A stretch of DNA of 64,000 nt from Diphasiastrum complanatum (taxonomy: Eukaryota; Streptophyta; Lycopodiopsida; Lycopodiales; Lycopodiaceae): assembly GCA_029204225.1 (NCBI GenBank), contig CM055103.1, forward strand, positions 44,645,095-44,709,094, read 5' to 3'. Position 1 is the stretch's first letter. Each line of letters opens with the position of its first letter. The notes under the pieces are model-generated. The model ran no database searches. It was not told where the DNA came from and worked only from the letters and a program-made list of their open reading frames with translations. This document shows positions 16,721-28,130 of this stretch, piece after piece. The position numbers and the translations under genes were made by a program.

Positions 16721-17037
16721 AGAGAACTTTGCTTATTCAGGTTGCATGGGGATCCTAAGAAGAATATCCTCTCCTCATGGGAGAGAATATATACTATGGA
16801 AACGCGCCCATCTCCCTATTGGATTATCCGATTCTATGACCTAGGATCCCCTCCTCTCTTGTATTCATTCACCTTGGCTTGGGGGTGAAGTGGTTAGGGT
16901 AGGTATTGACTAGCCATTTCTTGTTGGTTGGGTGATTTTGTTTCACATGTGTCCTTTTGGTTTGCATGTGATAGGATTATTGAAGATCTTCACTTGGCGA
17001 TCATTATAGTTAGGAAGATTGTGTCTGCAAGATTTGA

Positions 17038-18064
17038 AAAGCTCTCTATGAGCTCAAGCAGGCACCAAGAACCTGGTTCAAATGAATCAACAATTATTTA
17101 TTGCAGATCTACTTTCATTCAAATGCTGCCGACTCGAATGTCTATATCAAACGTAATGGTCCATAAACAACTCTAATTCTCTATTAGAGAAGGCCAAGTC
17201 GAATCTTTCTAAAAAATTTGACATGACATGTCTAAGACCAGCTCACTATCTACTTGGTATTCAGATTCTTTGAGATCGAACCAAGAAGACATTCTTTATA
17301 AGCCAACAAAGGTATTTGCAAAACATTCTTGAGAAATTTGGAATGCTCAAATCAAAACCAATTGATTTGCCAATGGATCCATGATTCAAGACCAATAAGA
17401 ACATGTGTCTTTCAACACCTGTTGAAACTTCTGATATGAAAATATTTCCAAACCATTCATTCATTAATGTATGCAATGGTGTGCACCAGACCTGATCTGG
17501 TATATACTATTAGCACACTATCTCAATTCATGTCTAATCTAGGATTCCAACATTGGTAGACACTCAAAAGACTGATGAAAAACATTTAAGCAACAAAGAA
17601 CCAAGTTCTTTGCTATTCTGGTAACTTTGCTATAGCATTATGGTTATTTGACTATTATGATTCAGATTGGGGTGGAGATTCAGACACCAGGAAGTCTACT
17701 TTTGGATACTATTTCTACTTATCATATGCACCTGTTTCTTGGAATAGTAAAAAACTGAAGTCAATCTCACTATCGTCGACTGAAGCTAAATATGTAGCAG
17801 CAACACAAGCAACTAAAGAAGCTATCTGGTTGAGGCTTCTTCTACAAGATCTAAACCTCAAGTAGAACACTTCGACTACCATCTACTGCATTTTGTTCGA
17901 GAGAAAGTACACTTAAAATGTGTGCTAGAGCTGATTTATTGTTTGACAAATCTCATAGTAGCTGATATCTTTACAAAAGCTTTATTGAAAGAAAAGCATC
18001 TTCTATTTAAATAGATGTTAAATTTAAAGATTACCTAAATGTTTGAAGTCAAATTAAGGGGGAG
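17038..18064 (+). mobile_element. Ty1/copia RT remnant and RNase H with polypurine tract
   Basis: From LYELKQAPRTWF (RT) the plus strand passes with several stops to a good RNase H block at about 17655-17865 (DSDWGGDSDTRKSTFGYYF, SISLSSTEAKYVAATQATKE). The tail reads DIFTKALLKEKHLLF. The YVDD catalytic segment is missing, because VYIKRNG jumps to the LGIQ region. It ends in AAATTAAGGGGGAG, a typical polypurine tract, at 18051-18064. The left border near 17038 follows unrelated sequence. Confidence 0.85.
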
Positions 18065-19000
18065 TGTTGGAAATATAATTCCACTTCAACCATTCCATTC
18101 AGTTGCCACTGTATTGGCTACCGACTATTTCTTTCAGGTATCTATGACATAGGCCATTTACATGGGAATCTACTATAGAGAAGAACCTGCAGATTTACAC
18201 ACAAGTTTGAAGATAGAATTTGCGACACTATTGCAAGGTCTACCGAATAATCAGAGTCATTTGATAATTTGACTATCAATCAATAGTTCATCCCTTCCTA
18301 GCCTCATGACTCAAACATTCCAAACTATCGAACACTCTTTGGAAGATGTCCGAACCTAACGACAAAACTAATGTCTCGAACTATCATTACTGCATTAGGG
18401 TCTTCACGCCCACTTTACTTCACAATCAGTCCAAAGCTGACGTATCATAAAGTAACTGCGTTGTGTACATAAACAGGGCTAGATGCACATTCTAAATAAG
18501 CTAGACATAGATGTTTCTTTACAACTTAGTACAAAACAATTATTGGATGTCTTTATGTTATCAGTTGATCTATCTGATTTGGACTATCGAGCCAATGATA
18601 TTCTTACTGTTTAGCCTGGTTTTATCATTCAATTCTGAATTGATCTTCTAGGCTTGTACACTGATTAGTAGATTTCTTTTACAAAAATCTCATGTACATT
18701 CACACATTTTAATTATACTATGAGTTCTTCGAATTATCATATAATGTGTGAATGGTAATTGTTGTTTCTACTTTTCTGTTTGTGAATTGAATGCTCTTTA
18801 ATCTCCTTATGTGTCATATTGAATAAGTCAAAGAACAGAATCACGGCTGTCCTTTGACGCCTCTAAATTTTGTATTTATGATTGTCTTTGACACCTACTG
18901 ACTCGTTGATTAATTTGCTGGATCTGTTGTGACATAAGATCTAAACACGGTGCTCTAATTTTACTAAGTCTTCCGCAAAGCGCCTAACGATAGGTTGGTA
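18065..19000 (+). mobile_element. 3' LTR of the plus-strand copia (right end uncertain)
   Basis: The LTR starts TGTTGGAAATATAATTCC directly after the polypurine tract. It is AT-rich and non-coding. A CCCAACA at about 19014 could be its end, but a copia pol fragment overlaps that point, so the right border is not secure. Confidence 0.55.
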
Positions 19001-19009
19001 ATGTCTCCC

Positions 19010-20147
19010 AACACTCCAACTGTCAGCCCATTCTGCAACCTCATTCCCAACATAAAAGGATCAAAAACATCTCATAGGTCAACAAGAGAACAAAGAAAAT
19101 CTACTATATATGAGGTAAATTTGGCTTTGACACTACATGTTTATGAGGAGCCAAAATATTCAAATAAGCTATTGCTATGATAAACAAAATTAAACACTCT
19201 CCACTGTTGTATGACCTTAGGGCTTTAATTCGTTTACTAGTCTCTTTCTCTGCACGCTTCTTGAATGTCTTGAAGAGGTTGAATGTCTCAAATTTATGCT
19301 TGATAAGATACATAACTGTTCATCTCTATATGTTCGTGACTTGATCTAAACAGTTTCCTTGTCTGCTTTCCCACAATGCAGTCTTGGTAGACATGGAATT
19401 CGACTTTCCCATCTAGATAGCCAAGATCAAGTACTATACAATGTTTAGACATATCCAACACAGATGTATGATTGAATGACCAAGTCTATAATGCCCAAGT
19501 AATCCTTTATTGATCTGAGTAGAAGTATTCAGAGCTTGATTGGTAGTAGAATAGCAATGACTTAGTTTACACAAGTATCTATGCCTCTTTTCAAGTGCCA
19601 AGATCTTGTTTGTCCTATCGATCACTCTACATTGATCAGATTTGAATTCTATTTTATGTTCTAAATCTATAATTATGCTAATAGATAACAAATTTGTAGA
19701 TAATTTTGGTACGTGTAGGACATTCGATAGCAGTTTAAATCAATCATTTGAGAAGTTTCATCCTATAGTGCCTTCAAATGTGTGCTATTGTCGCCAAGGT
19801 GAATGTACTGTTTGGTGATATGGCTAGTCATTTGACTTCGACCCAGTGACAACATCATACAATTTCTTAGCCATTAGCACTATTTGCATCTTAAATTTCC
19901 ACTGATAGTTGGATCCTCATTGAACTTGTCCACGATGGGACCATCCTTGCTTTGGGAATCCATGTGGAATTTATTTTAAGTGATAGTGATAATTATCAGT
20001 GACTTAAGAAAAGAAAATCTATTGTGATTATCAGAACAAGAAAACGACTATTCTATCAATTGATAGAATCAAATTTCGTGGGAAGCTTCTGTCATCAAGC
20101 ACTTGAGATCAGATGTAAAAATCAGATAACCATTGACTCTGATACCA
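19010..20147. mobile_element. Two opposed copia fragments meeting at about 19180, with primer binding site
   Basis: 19010-19178 on plus encodes the linker before RT (SHRSTREQRKSTIYE). Immediately beside it the minus strand from about 19190 upward encodes a copia integrase piece (KHKFETFNLFKTFKKRAEKE, RIKALRSYNSGEC at the second catalytic Asp region, D changed to Y). Then come the GAG-pre-integrase block (HYRLGHS) and a degenerate protease/gag region. At 20137-20147 the minus strand reads TGGTATCAGAG, a primer site complementary to the 3' end of initiator tRNA-Met, right after a ...CCAACA LTR end. The junction at about 19180 is therefore an inversion or nested-deletion breakpoint. Confidence 0.75.
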
Positions 20148-20699
20148 TGTTGGAAAGAAAATGGAAATAATAATTTCGAATGAATTTCCTCGGTGCATGT
20201 ACTATGCCTATTGATTTGAATCAGAATGTCAAGTTCAAAGACTCGACTAATTTGACTTGGTTTTGACTTTCGAAGTCATCAAGACCGATAGAGGTGATTA
20301 CTTAGACAAGCATGAAGTTGAATGACCGTTAGTTCCAGAAGTGAAAGTCAGACAACTCAAACAAATATGTTAAGAACAGTCAAACAGAACGATAAAGAAA
20401 GCATAGCATGCACACTAGCATTATCCTGAACGAAATAAGACAATTAATTGATTCAAACAGTAAAAAATACAAGTCAGTTGATGTGGAGAGCACAAGAGAA
20501 TTGTGGTACAACCGCATGCTTGAAACTAAATCTTAGTTCTGTAATGGCTGTGACGATTCAAAGATCATTCGATAGTTTATTTTGACTCTATGTCTGAATC
20601 TAATCGATGCCAAAACATCTATCGATTAATTACTGTGATTATCTGATCCCAAATGCTCATTTGTTTGATACAATAATTTGGCCTATTTGAAACTGATGA
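20148..20699 (-). mobile_element. 5' LTR (3' part) of minus-strand copia, interrupted by a later copia
   Basis: Plus-strand TGTTGGAAAG at 20148 is the complement of an LTR end ...CTTTCCAACA adjoining the primer site at 20137-20147. The other LTR end was not found before 20704, where the 20705-26055 copia begins, so the LTR was probably split by that insertion. Confidence 0.5.
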
Positions 20700-20704
20700 T
20701 TATA

Positions 20705-20980
20705 ACTTAGAATTTGCTTTAAACAGGAACACTAATCATGCTACATAGTAACACAGACAGAAAACACTCTCCACAACAAACTCACATAGTAACTGTATTT
20801 TTCACAAAATGAAATTACACTGTACATATAGTTGTTCACTGAGGCAACCCATGCATGACCTAGGTTGCCGTTGGCGGGACGCATGTCCCGTTGACTTGCC
20901 TCGTGGCCAGGCCAACTGATCCTTATCAACTGATAGGACCCACAGTACAGTAGCACAATGATTCTACTTTAATTCTAACT
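20705..20980 (-). repeat. 3' LTR of the 5.35-kb copia
   Basis: It is 276 bp, the same length as its partner at 25780-26055. It starts ACTTAGAATT and ends AATTCTAACT on the plus strand, an imperfect terminal inverted repeat of 10 bp. The polypurine tract AAGGGAGAG (minus) lies immediately inside, at 20981-20989. Confidence 0.93.
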
Positions 20981-21034
20981 CTCTCCCTTAAAGTAGAGTC
21001 TACTTTTTATATAGTCATATACATAGCTTTAAAG

Positions 21035-22522
21035 TCAACAAACTTTAAGTACAGAAAGCTTTGATCTAAACTTATCCTCCAACAAGTTCACGACATGAAC
21101 AACATGAATTTCACGACTCAGTAGCCTCTCACGTATAAAGTGATATTGAATCTCAATGTGTTTAGTTCTCGCATGGAACACTGGATTCTTTGCTAGCTGA
21201 ATGCCACTATGTAATGTCGTGGGATTTTTCTGTTTCATGCCAACTTCTTCCAAGATTTTCTCAACCATATAGCTTCTTGTGCTGCACTACACATTGCCTT
21301 ATACTCTGCTTCTGTGGTGGATAGAGCAATTGTACTTTGCTTCTTACTAGACCAGGAAAAGCAACTACCACAAAACTAGAATACATACCTTGTGGTGGAT
21401 CTACGATCATCATAGTCACCTCCCCAATCCGCATCTACATAGCCACACAACTCAAGTAAACCATCATGCTTTCTGTAAATCAAGCCATAATATGAAGTGC
21501 CTTTCACGCAAAATGTGTTTAGCTTCCTTCCAATGCGTTTCCGTAGGTGCTGCCATAAACTGACTTACAATGCCAACAACATAGCATATATCTGGTCTAG
21601 TCGTGGTAAGGTAAATCAAGCTCCCTACTAATTGCCTATATAGCATAACATCAAATGACCGTGACTCATCAAGCTTAGAAGCTTTTTACCTGGTTCAATA
21701 GGAGTATTCACTGGTTTGCAATCTTGCAACCTGTGCAGCAACTCTTTGACATACTTCACCTGTGTTAAACCCACTTCGTGTCCTTTTTGCCAAACCTCTA
21801 CTCCAAGGCAATAATGCATCAGGCTGATATCTGTCATCTCGAATTGTTCCATGAGGTCTTTCTTGATCATATCTATCATCTCTTGATTATTTCTCGTAAT
21901 AATCAAGTCATCAACATGAACAATCAAAGCAACCATACCATCAAAACATAAGACATATAGATTTGGATCAGAATGTGTTCTCACCATCCCCTTTGAATGA
22001 AAGTAGGCATCAATCCTGCTATACCACGCACATGGTGCCTATTTAAGACCATAAAGTGTTTTCTTCAAGCGACATACTTTATTTTCCTGTCCCTTTGCTA
22101 CAAAGCCTTTAGGTTGATCTATGAACACCTCTTCTTCTAACTCACCATTTAGAAAAAGCAGATTTCACATCATACCCTTTGATCACCAATCTTGCCTTGT
22201 GCTTTGCTATACTTCCATCTGCATGGTACTTAGTCCTGTATACCCATTTGCAGTCAATGGGTTTCTTGCCAACTGGTGGTTCTACTAAGTCCCTTGTGCT
22301 ATGCTTAGCAATTGACTCCATCTCCTCTCTCATGGACTTGACCCAAATGTCATCATCCTTCGCTTCACCATAAGTCGAAGGTTCTTTGCTTTGAATAATG
22401 CTAGATAAGAGAGCATAATTTGCTTCATACCTTTCAGGTTGTGTCTTCTCTCTTGTTGATCTTCGTAGCTCTCCCTGGCTAGATGATCCTGGAAAGTCAT
22501 TCATGTCGCGGCTCTCCAACAA
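21035..22522 (-). pseudogene. Copia reverse transcriptase and RNase H region
   Basis: RT begins with KKPIDCKWVYRTKY and KHKARLVIKGYDVKSAF. About 40 residues normally found between KGY and DVKSAF are missing. It continues, after frame changes, through LIVHVDDLIITRN, where the catalytic pair is kept as VHVDD instead of YVDD, and HYCLGVEV. The MLYRQLVGSLIYLTTTRPDI block follows. RNase H is readable as DADWGGD, STIALSTTEAEYKA and NPVFHARTKHIEIQYHFIRE. At least three frameshifts break it, so it encodes no working enzyme. Confidence 0.88.
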
Positions 22523-22788
22523 TCTCTCAAACCACTTAGGGAGCTTCCTGTCAGGTGATCGGCTTCCTGGTGAGAATGTATCTCACGGTACATCCTTCTC
22601 CTTGCGTCTGTCACCTGCAACTTCAATTCTTCTTACACCAAAAGGTTTATCTCTACCTCTCCAACCTGTTTCTTGGGGATGAGTAGTAGTATCTTGAGAT
22701 GTATCCTCATGTTCATTACTTGGAAGGTCAATGAATGGATCATCATCAGGAGGTATCCTCACTATACCATATTTCTCACTAGATGTAT

Positions 22789-23561
22789 CTATCTTCTCAA
22801 CATCCTGTCATCAAAGATAACATCACGACTTACATGGATTTTGTTTTCCACTGGATCAAAACATCTATAGCCCTTCACACGTTCATCATATCCTAGGAAT
22901 ATACACTTGATAGCTTTTACATCAAGTTTACGTCTCTCTTCCTTATCAATGTGTACAAAGGCCTTACATCCAAAGATTCGCAAGTGGTTCCCCTTTGGCT
23001 TCTTCTTCGTGAATGCTTCCTCAGGTGTTATCTTTGGTATGGCAATGGTAGGACTTCTATTTTGAAGATAGGTTGCCGTACTGCATGTTTCTGACCAAAA
23101 ATCTTTTGGTAGTTTCATCTCAACTAGCATAGCTTTGGCACTTTCCACAATCGTACGATTCTTGCGCTCAGCTACACCATCGAGAGCAAGAGTATGAGCT
23201 TGCGTAAATTGTCTTTTAATCCCACATTGATCACAAAGATCATTGAAGTCATTAGACTTGTACTCACCTCCACTATCTGATCTTAGGACTTTGATCTTCC
23301 TACCTGACTGATTTTCGACCAATCTTTGAAGCTCTTGAAATTGTCAAATGCATCTAATTTCTTCTTCAAGAAGTAGATCCACGTCTTACGTGACATATCA
23401 TCAATAAAGGTCATGAAATAGAAGGCTTTACCTAAGGACATGGTCCTCATAGGCCCGCATAAATCTGTGTGGATTAAATCCAGGATGTTCTTTGCCCTTG
23501 CAACACCCCCTTTATTGAACTTCTCTCGATGTTGCTTCCCATATACACATGATTCGCACAT
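22789..23561 (-). pseudogene. Copia integrase
   Basis: The zinc-binding end reads CESCVYGKQHR. The catalytic core follows with IHTDLCGPM (first Asp), then a frameshift near 23300, then VLRSDSGGEYKS (second Asp) and DGVAERKNRT (Glu). The DDE triad is therefore intact at the residue level. The post-core block NHLRIFGCKAFVHI and KCIFLGYDE are also present. One frameshift separates the two halves. Confidence 0.9.
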
Positions 23562-23592
23562 TGAATTTCAAGTGGTCTTCTATAGTAGGCAA

Positions 23593-24102
23593 TCATGTTA
23601 CCATCTCCAATTTTCTCATCAAACTCAGGCTTCCCAAGTTCAAGTGACCAAGCCTTTTATGCCACAAATCAGTTTGCGATGGAATGGACGATACGAGTCC
23701 ATGTTGCCCCTTGATTGTAGCATTCAACCTGTACAATTTTGTATTGGGCTCCCTTACTCCACCCGCAATAATTTTGAACTTTTGGTTCACATCCTTCACA
23801 AAGCAACGATCATGGGCAAATTCTACTTTCAACTTTTGATCAGTAATGACTCCAACAGAAAGTAGATTTTTCTTCAAACTTGGTACATAAAGTACCTCCC
23901 TGATCATCTTGCTTTTGCCATCAGGTAGTTGGATTGAAACGATACCTATCCCCTTGATCTTGCACACATCGCCATTTGCTTGTGAAACGGACGTTCCATT
24001 ATCCAACACTTTCAAGCTACTGAACCAATTCTTGTTACCTGTCATGTGTCTTGTGGCTCCCGAGTCAATATACCATGCTTGATCATCTTGATTAGATGAC
24101 AA
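23593..24102 (-). pseudogene. Copia protease and GAG-pre-integrase domain
   Basis: The aspartic protease active site is WYIDSGATRHMTG, with the DSGA motif intact. VLYVPSLKKNLLSVG and the LWHKRLGHLNLGSL block of the GAG-pre-integrase domain follow in the same 169-codon open frame. This is the best preserved part of the element. Confidence 0.9.
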
Positions 24103-24188
24103 TGCAGATATGAAGATGCTTGAGTCTTCAATCTTACCCTCATCGACAAGGTTACCTGCTTGCTTTGGTTTCCCCTTGTCTTGTTCCG

Positions 24189-24470
24189 CTAGGAATTTGC
24201 GACATACACTCTTCCAATGGCCCTTTTTACCACAATGGAAGCACTTGCCTTTCTTCTTGGTCTTACTGGAAGATCCCTCGCTATCCTCATCTTTTTGTCG
24301 AACACTTTGATATCCGCTTCATTTGGCGGCCTTCTCTCATCACCGGTGACGACTTCCCACACGTATTTCTCCATTTGTATGTTTTTCATTTTGAATTTCC
24401 ATACTGCATAGTTGGAAATCCCGTCCAATTTGCTACTTTCACTCAAAATGGATTCTCCCATGTTTGCCAT
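24189..24470 (-). pseudogene. Copia gag with internal deletion, zinc knuckle in another frame
   Basis: Gag starts at ATG 24470 with ISNYAVWKFKMKNI and WEVVTGDERRPP, the N-terminal UBN2/DUF4219-type segment. Near 24300 it jumps, with a frame change, to the basic linker and zinc knuckle CFHCGKKGHWKSVC. Roughly 130 residues of the central gag domain expected for the family are missing. Confidence 0.85.
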
Positions 24471-25766
24471 CGCAAAACTGCTTGAAACTTCTGCTGTAGG
24501 CTAAAAACAATATGCCGAGGCCAACAGTGATGTCAGAAGTTGAAAATAATGACCTGCACTTTTTCCCTTACCAGGCCACTCGCCGCTTTTCTACCAATTT
24601 GAAAGCCAAATCGGCGTCGCCTTCCGAAATGCACTCAGTCGTCAACTCCCAACAACGTCCCCAGTGGAATGGTGAAATCACTTTTGGTGCACCCCGAACA
24701 CTTTCTCCACTGCAATCACTCTGTTTTGCTATATCGTACTTGCAGGTACAGTCCGGGTGCCCTTAGTTATAGCCTTTCGTTTGGGTCAAAACGGGCAAAG
24801 GATCCAAAAATAGGAATTTTCCTTGTTTTTGAACTGTTTTTTCACCTTGAAGAAACTTCACTCTTGACTTGTGAAGGGACCCAACTCAACTTTCACTTTG
24901 AAAATTTTTAATGAAGTTGAAGGCCAAAATACACTTTAAGACCCTTCAACCTTTCATGGGCTCTTTAAGCTGTCATCCAACGGTCACTTCACATCCACGG
25001 TTTAGATCACTCCCTGAGAAATCAATCACGGCCGTTGATCCTCGATCTTTATGAACGGACGGTTTTCCCTCCTTCTGCGCACTGAACCTACCTCAAGCAG
25101 CTGCTATGTTGTCCCTTACACTACGCTGCTGGCCCCGTTAGTCGCGTGCGAGCTGTCCGTGACCTCCCTCATCACGGTCTCCTTCTCTCACTCTTACCAG
25201 CTACGGCTGCCCTCAAGGTTTTCTTGATTGCTACACAACTGAAGCGCGGTTGTCCACGGCCACTTCAGACCTGATTCACGCTGCTAGGAAGCCCTCCTCT
25301 GGGTTTTTACAGCTTGGAAAACGGTTCAGAATAGAGAGAAATCTCTGATTTTGTGCTCCCAAACCCCAGACCAGGGTTTCTTACAAAATCTCTTCTTGGT
25401 TTTTCACAGTGTTCTAATAGGCCTATCCTCTTGCTCTGAGGTCATCCTACTACTAGAACTCTGATGTTTCAATCCGTTTGTCAAACGGTGTCCGATTGAA
25501 TGCACATTGACTACAAACACCGAATAGCCTGCTTCGAAATTTCAAAATTCCATTCCTGCTTCGAAATTTCAAAATTCCATTCAGCCAACAACCCTTGTCT
25601 CTGAATCCTCACACAGTCTCAAGCTCACCAAGCTTCTGTGCGCCAAACTCTCTGCACTAGTGCTTCTCCTTCCGTCTTCAACCCGCCGTAAACCCCAAAC
25701 TCTCAGAAGACAGTTCTCCCGAAGCTCTCTTCAACGGCGATGTTGTACTGTGTACACTCCCTGTAC
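24471..25766 (-). other. Long untranslated leader of the 5.35-kb copia
   Basis: About 1.3 kb separate the primer site from the gag ATG, much longer than the few hundred bases usual for copia. No coding sequence is evident. A 27-bp tandem duplication (25528-25554 and 25555-25581, containing GCTTCGAAATTTCAAAATTC) lies in it. Confidence 0.65.
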
Positions 25767-25779
25767 GGCTCTGATACCA
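25767..25779 (-). other. Primer binding site (initiator tRNA-Met 3' end)
   Basis: Minus-strand TGGTATCAGAGCC directly abuts the 5' LTR. It is a 13-base perfect complement to the 3' end of plant initiator tRNA-Met as known from the literature. Confidence 0.93.
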
Positions 25780-26055
25780 ACTTAGAATTTGCTTCGAACA
25801 GGAACACAGATCATGCTACACGGTAACACAAACATAAAACACTCTCCACAACAAGCTCACATAGTAACTATATTTTTCTCAAAATGAAATTACACTATAC
25901 ATATAGTTGTTCACTCAGGCAACCCATGCATGACCTAGATTGCCGTTGGCGGGACGCGTGTCCCGTCGACTTGCCTCGTGGCAAGGCCAACTGATCCTTA
26001 TCAACTGATAGGACCCGCAGTACAGTAGCATAGCGATTCTACTTTAATTCTAACT
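25780..26055 (-). repeat. 5' LTR of the 5.35-kb copia
   Basis: This 276-bp LTR is the partner of 20705-20980. Its outer flank is TTATA (26056-26060), the same five bases that precede the other LTR. Confidence 0.93.
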
Positions 26056-26060
26056 TTATA

Positions 26061-26960
26061 GACATATATACAAATGCATAAAGACGTTGAGCTTTTGTTG
26101 TCTAATTCGGATCTTGGCGACGATCATGAATGTCGTATCACTACCACCACCATCCCCCTTATCACCACCACTTCCATGACTGCACTGCTCCCTCCATCCA
26201 TCCATCCTAACCAAGACACATTCGTCCAGCTGAGATACTCAAGCACTGGGTTGCTAGATAGCCTTAACGGGCCTCTAGCAACAACTCCACCAGCTGCTCA
26301 CTGAATGAGCCACTGAGCAATTTCGCAGCCAACTAGTGGCAGGGCAAATGTTGTAGGCCTTGACTGATCAGGTCCGCAGTTGAAAAACAAAAGAGAGAGT
26401 GAGAAAGCAGAGAGCCAGGCCAAGGTCCAAGCCCTTCAGGACCAGATCAACAAAGCCAATCAGGTGGCTCAACAACAAAATTAGCTCGTGCAAAACCTCA
26501 AGGCTGAACTCGATGTAGAAAAGATAGCCCGATAGACCTATCAATCAGATCGCCAACACCTCATGCTGAAATCTAGGGAGCTAGAGCAGGAAAGGGAGGT
26601 CCTTAGGCCAACAAGAGGTCTCTCAAAGATGCGATCTATACCTTGGAGCAGAATGTCTCCATAGAGAAAACCAAGGCATCATGAGACCATGAGAACTTCC
26701 CGGTCCAACAGGCTGCCTTGGAGCTCAAAGTCACTTAGGCAGATCAACTGGTGCAGGCATTCCAGGATGCCCTTGATCAAGTAGTTGTCGATGTAGAAGA
26801 AGAAACACCGGCCGCTCAGAAACTCCAAAAGAAGAGGGCCAAGTACTACAAGGACCTTTCAGCTTGGTCGATCCAACTATACAAATACCAGCAAGCAGTC
26901 CATGAGGCCACGCCCTCAGTCCATGAGGCCATGCCCTCAGGATGTTGATCACGAACTCAA
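26061..26960 (+). pseudogene. Decayed coding sequence rich in coiled coil, family unknown
   Basis: Switching among the three plus frames gives a continuous heptad-like protein of about 220 residues from about 26280 to 26948. Segments such as VQALQDQINKANQVAQQQ, LVQNLKAELDVEK, SRELEQEREVL and YKDLSAWSIQLYKYQQAV alternate hydrophobic and charged residues. Several stops and frameshifts break it. A 21-bp tandem repeat (CCATGAGGCCACGCCCTCAG-like) lies at its end, 26900-26941. It could be the gag-like N-terminal part of a Ty3/gypsy element, because a gypsy-type LTR follows at 27157, or a host exon. I do not recognise the family. Confidence 0.45.
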
Positions 26961-27156
26961 GGTATTAAAAAAATAATTCATTGCCATTCTAGAGTTTTCC
27001 ACCGCTCTAGATGGTGATATTATTTTTATTCTCAATATTTTGATTAGACTATCTTTTATTATTTTTTTCTACCATTCCCAGCTCCCCCCCTCTAATTGCT
27101 TGTTCACATTTATCAGATTGCTTCAGAGGCGAATAAAAATATTTTTGTTTTTTAGT

Positions 27157-27610
27157 CCAGCCAAGAAACTGGATGGCGGATAAGAAGAGAATAGATATAA
27201 AAGAAGAGGATTCGATGTTGTGGGGATCGAATAGTCTAGAGATTAGACAGTCGATTGAGATTGGGCAATCTAGAGTAGGATAACCGATTCAATGTGCTGG
27301 TGAACATAGTAGTGATTAACAGAGTTGATAAAGGAGCGCACATCTGGTGCATGGAGTGTTGTAAGAAGCTATTGTCATTGGAATAAGAATCCTTGGAATA
27401 CTTCTTATCATTTCTATGTAATGTTTTGTTGCATATAATTGTGTGTTGAAAACTTGTAGTATTCTGATGTTGAACGACGTGAATTGTGAATGTGCGCAAT
27501 AGTCTATTTGTCGAGTAAATGAGAGATTGTAGATCTGCAACTTGTGAATAGTAATCTTGTAAGAAACATGATAAGTGAGTAGATCATATATGTGGTTAAC
27601 CCAAGTGACA
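27157..27610 (+). repeat. LTR-like sequence, left arm of an inverted pair
   Basis: About 450 bp matching, in reverse complement, 30258-30710. A TATA-like GATATAAAAG near 27193 suggests a U3 promoter read on plus. A gypsy-type gag begins about 180 bp downstream, so this is probably the 5' LTR of a gypsy copy. The right end reads AAGTGACAGGC; no convincing primer site follows. Confidence 0.65.
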
Positions 27611-27768
27611 GGCTTATTGACACGCACCATAACATTGCTTCTACTTGTGCAGCAATTTTTATAATTAACCAAATACTTTTTTCTCATCCACCTGTTTTCA
27701 CGCTCCAATTAATCGATTTTTTTTAAAAAAATATTACCGCACCATTTACATGCAATAAACAAGTAGTA

Positions 27769-28128
27769 TTGTCATACTACTTCGTACAAATCATGGATAT
27801 TGAAAATTATGATGACAAGTATCTTCCAGAACTGAATCTTTCAAATGAACAGCCTGAATCAAGCCAACGGACAAGACCACAACTAAGATCTGTCATACAT
27901 GATCCAAGACATCAAATTAATCATTACGACGGAAGATATGATGATTTACCTGTTAGACTATCTCCCAGACAAGGTACACCTGCATATGAACATAGAACTC
28001 CAAAAACAGATTTACCAAAATTTGATGGAAGAATGGATCCAGACTTCTTAATCTTCACAAACTATGCAAAACTCGGATGGTATCAAAGTGGGCTTTTTAA
28101 TAATCTACTTCTCATTGCGGATTATTAG
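27769..28128 (+). pseudogene. Ty3/gypsy gag N-terminal fragment
   Basis: The translation contains TPKTDLPKFDGRMDPDFLIF, the usual start of the gypsy retrotransposon gag domain (P-F-D/K-G-x-x-D-P). Homology stops at about 28120, after which a copia leader begins, so this is a truncated gag. Confidence 0.7.
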
Positions 28129-28130
28129 TC

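Larger units (their letters stand above)
20705..26055 (-). mobile_element. Full-length Ty1/copia retrotransposon with LTRs and target duplication
   Basis: This 5,351-bp minus-strand element has two 276-bp LTRs (20705-20980 and 25780-26055) that differ at about 21 positions by eye (roughly 92% identity). Perfect 5-bp duplications TTATA flank it at 20700-20704 and 26056-26060. On the coding strand the order is LTR, initiator-tRNA PBS (25779-25767), an unusually long leader of about 1.3 kb, gag, protease, integrase, RT, RNase H, polypurine tract AAGGGAGAG, LTR. Gag and RT each carry an internal deletion and several frameshifts, so it is inactive. The LTR termini implied by the TSD are not TG...CA (see findings). 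LTR divergence implies an old insertion, later than the copia LTR it interrupts. Confidence 0.93.

Noticed and set aside
18065-20700. LTR at 18065 and LTR at 20148 as the two ends of one copia
   Set aside because: They are in opposite orientation relative to their internal sequences and I see no convincing shared sequence beyond the TGTTGGAA terminus.
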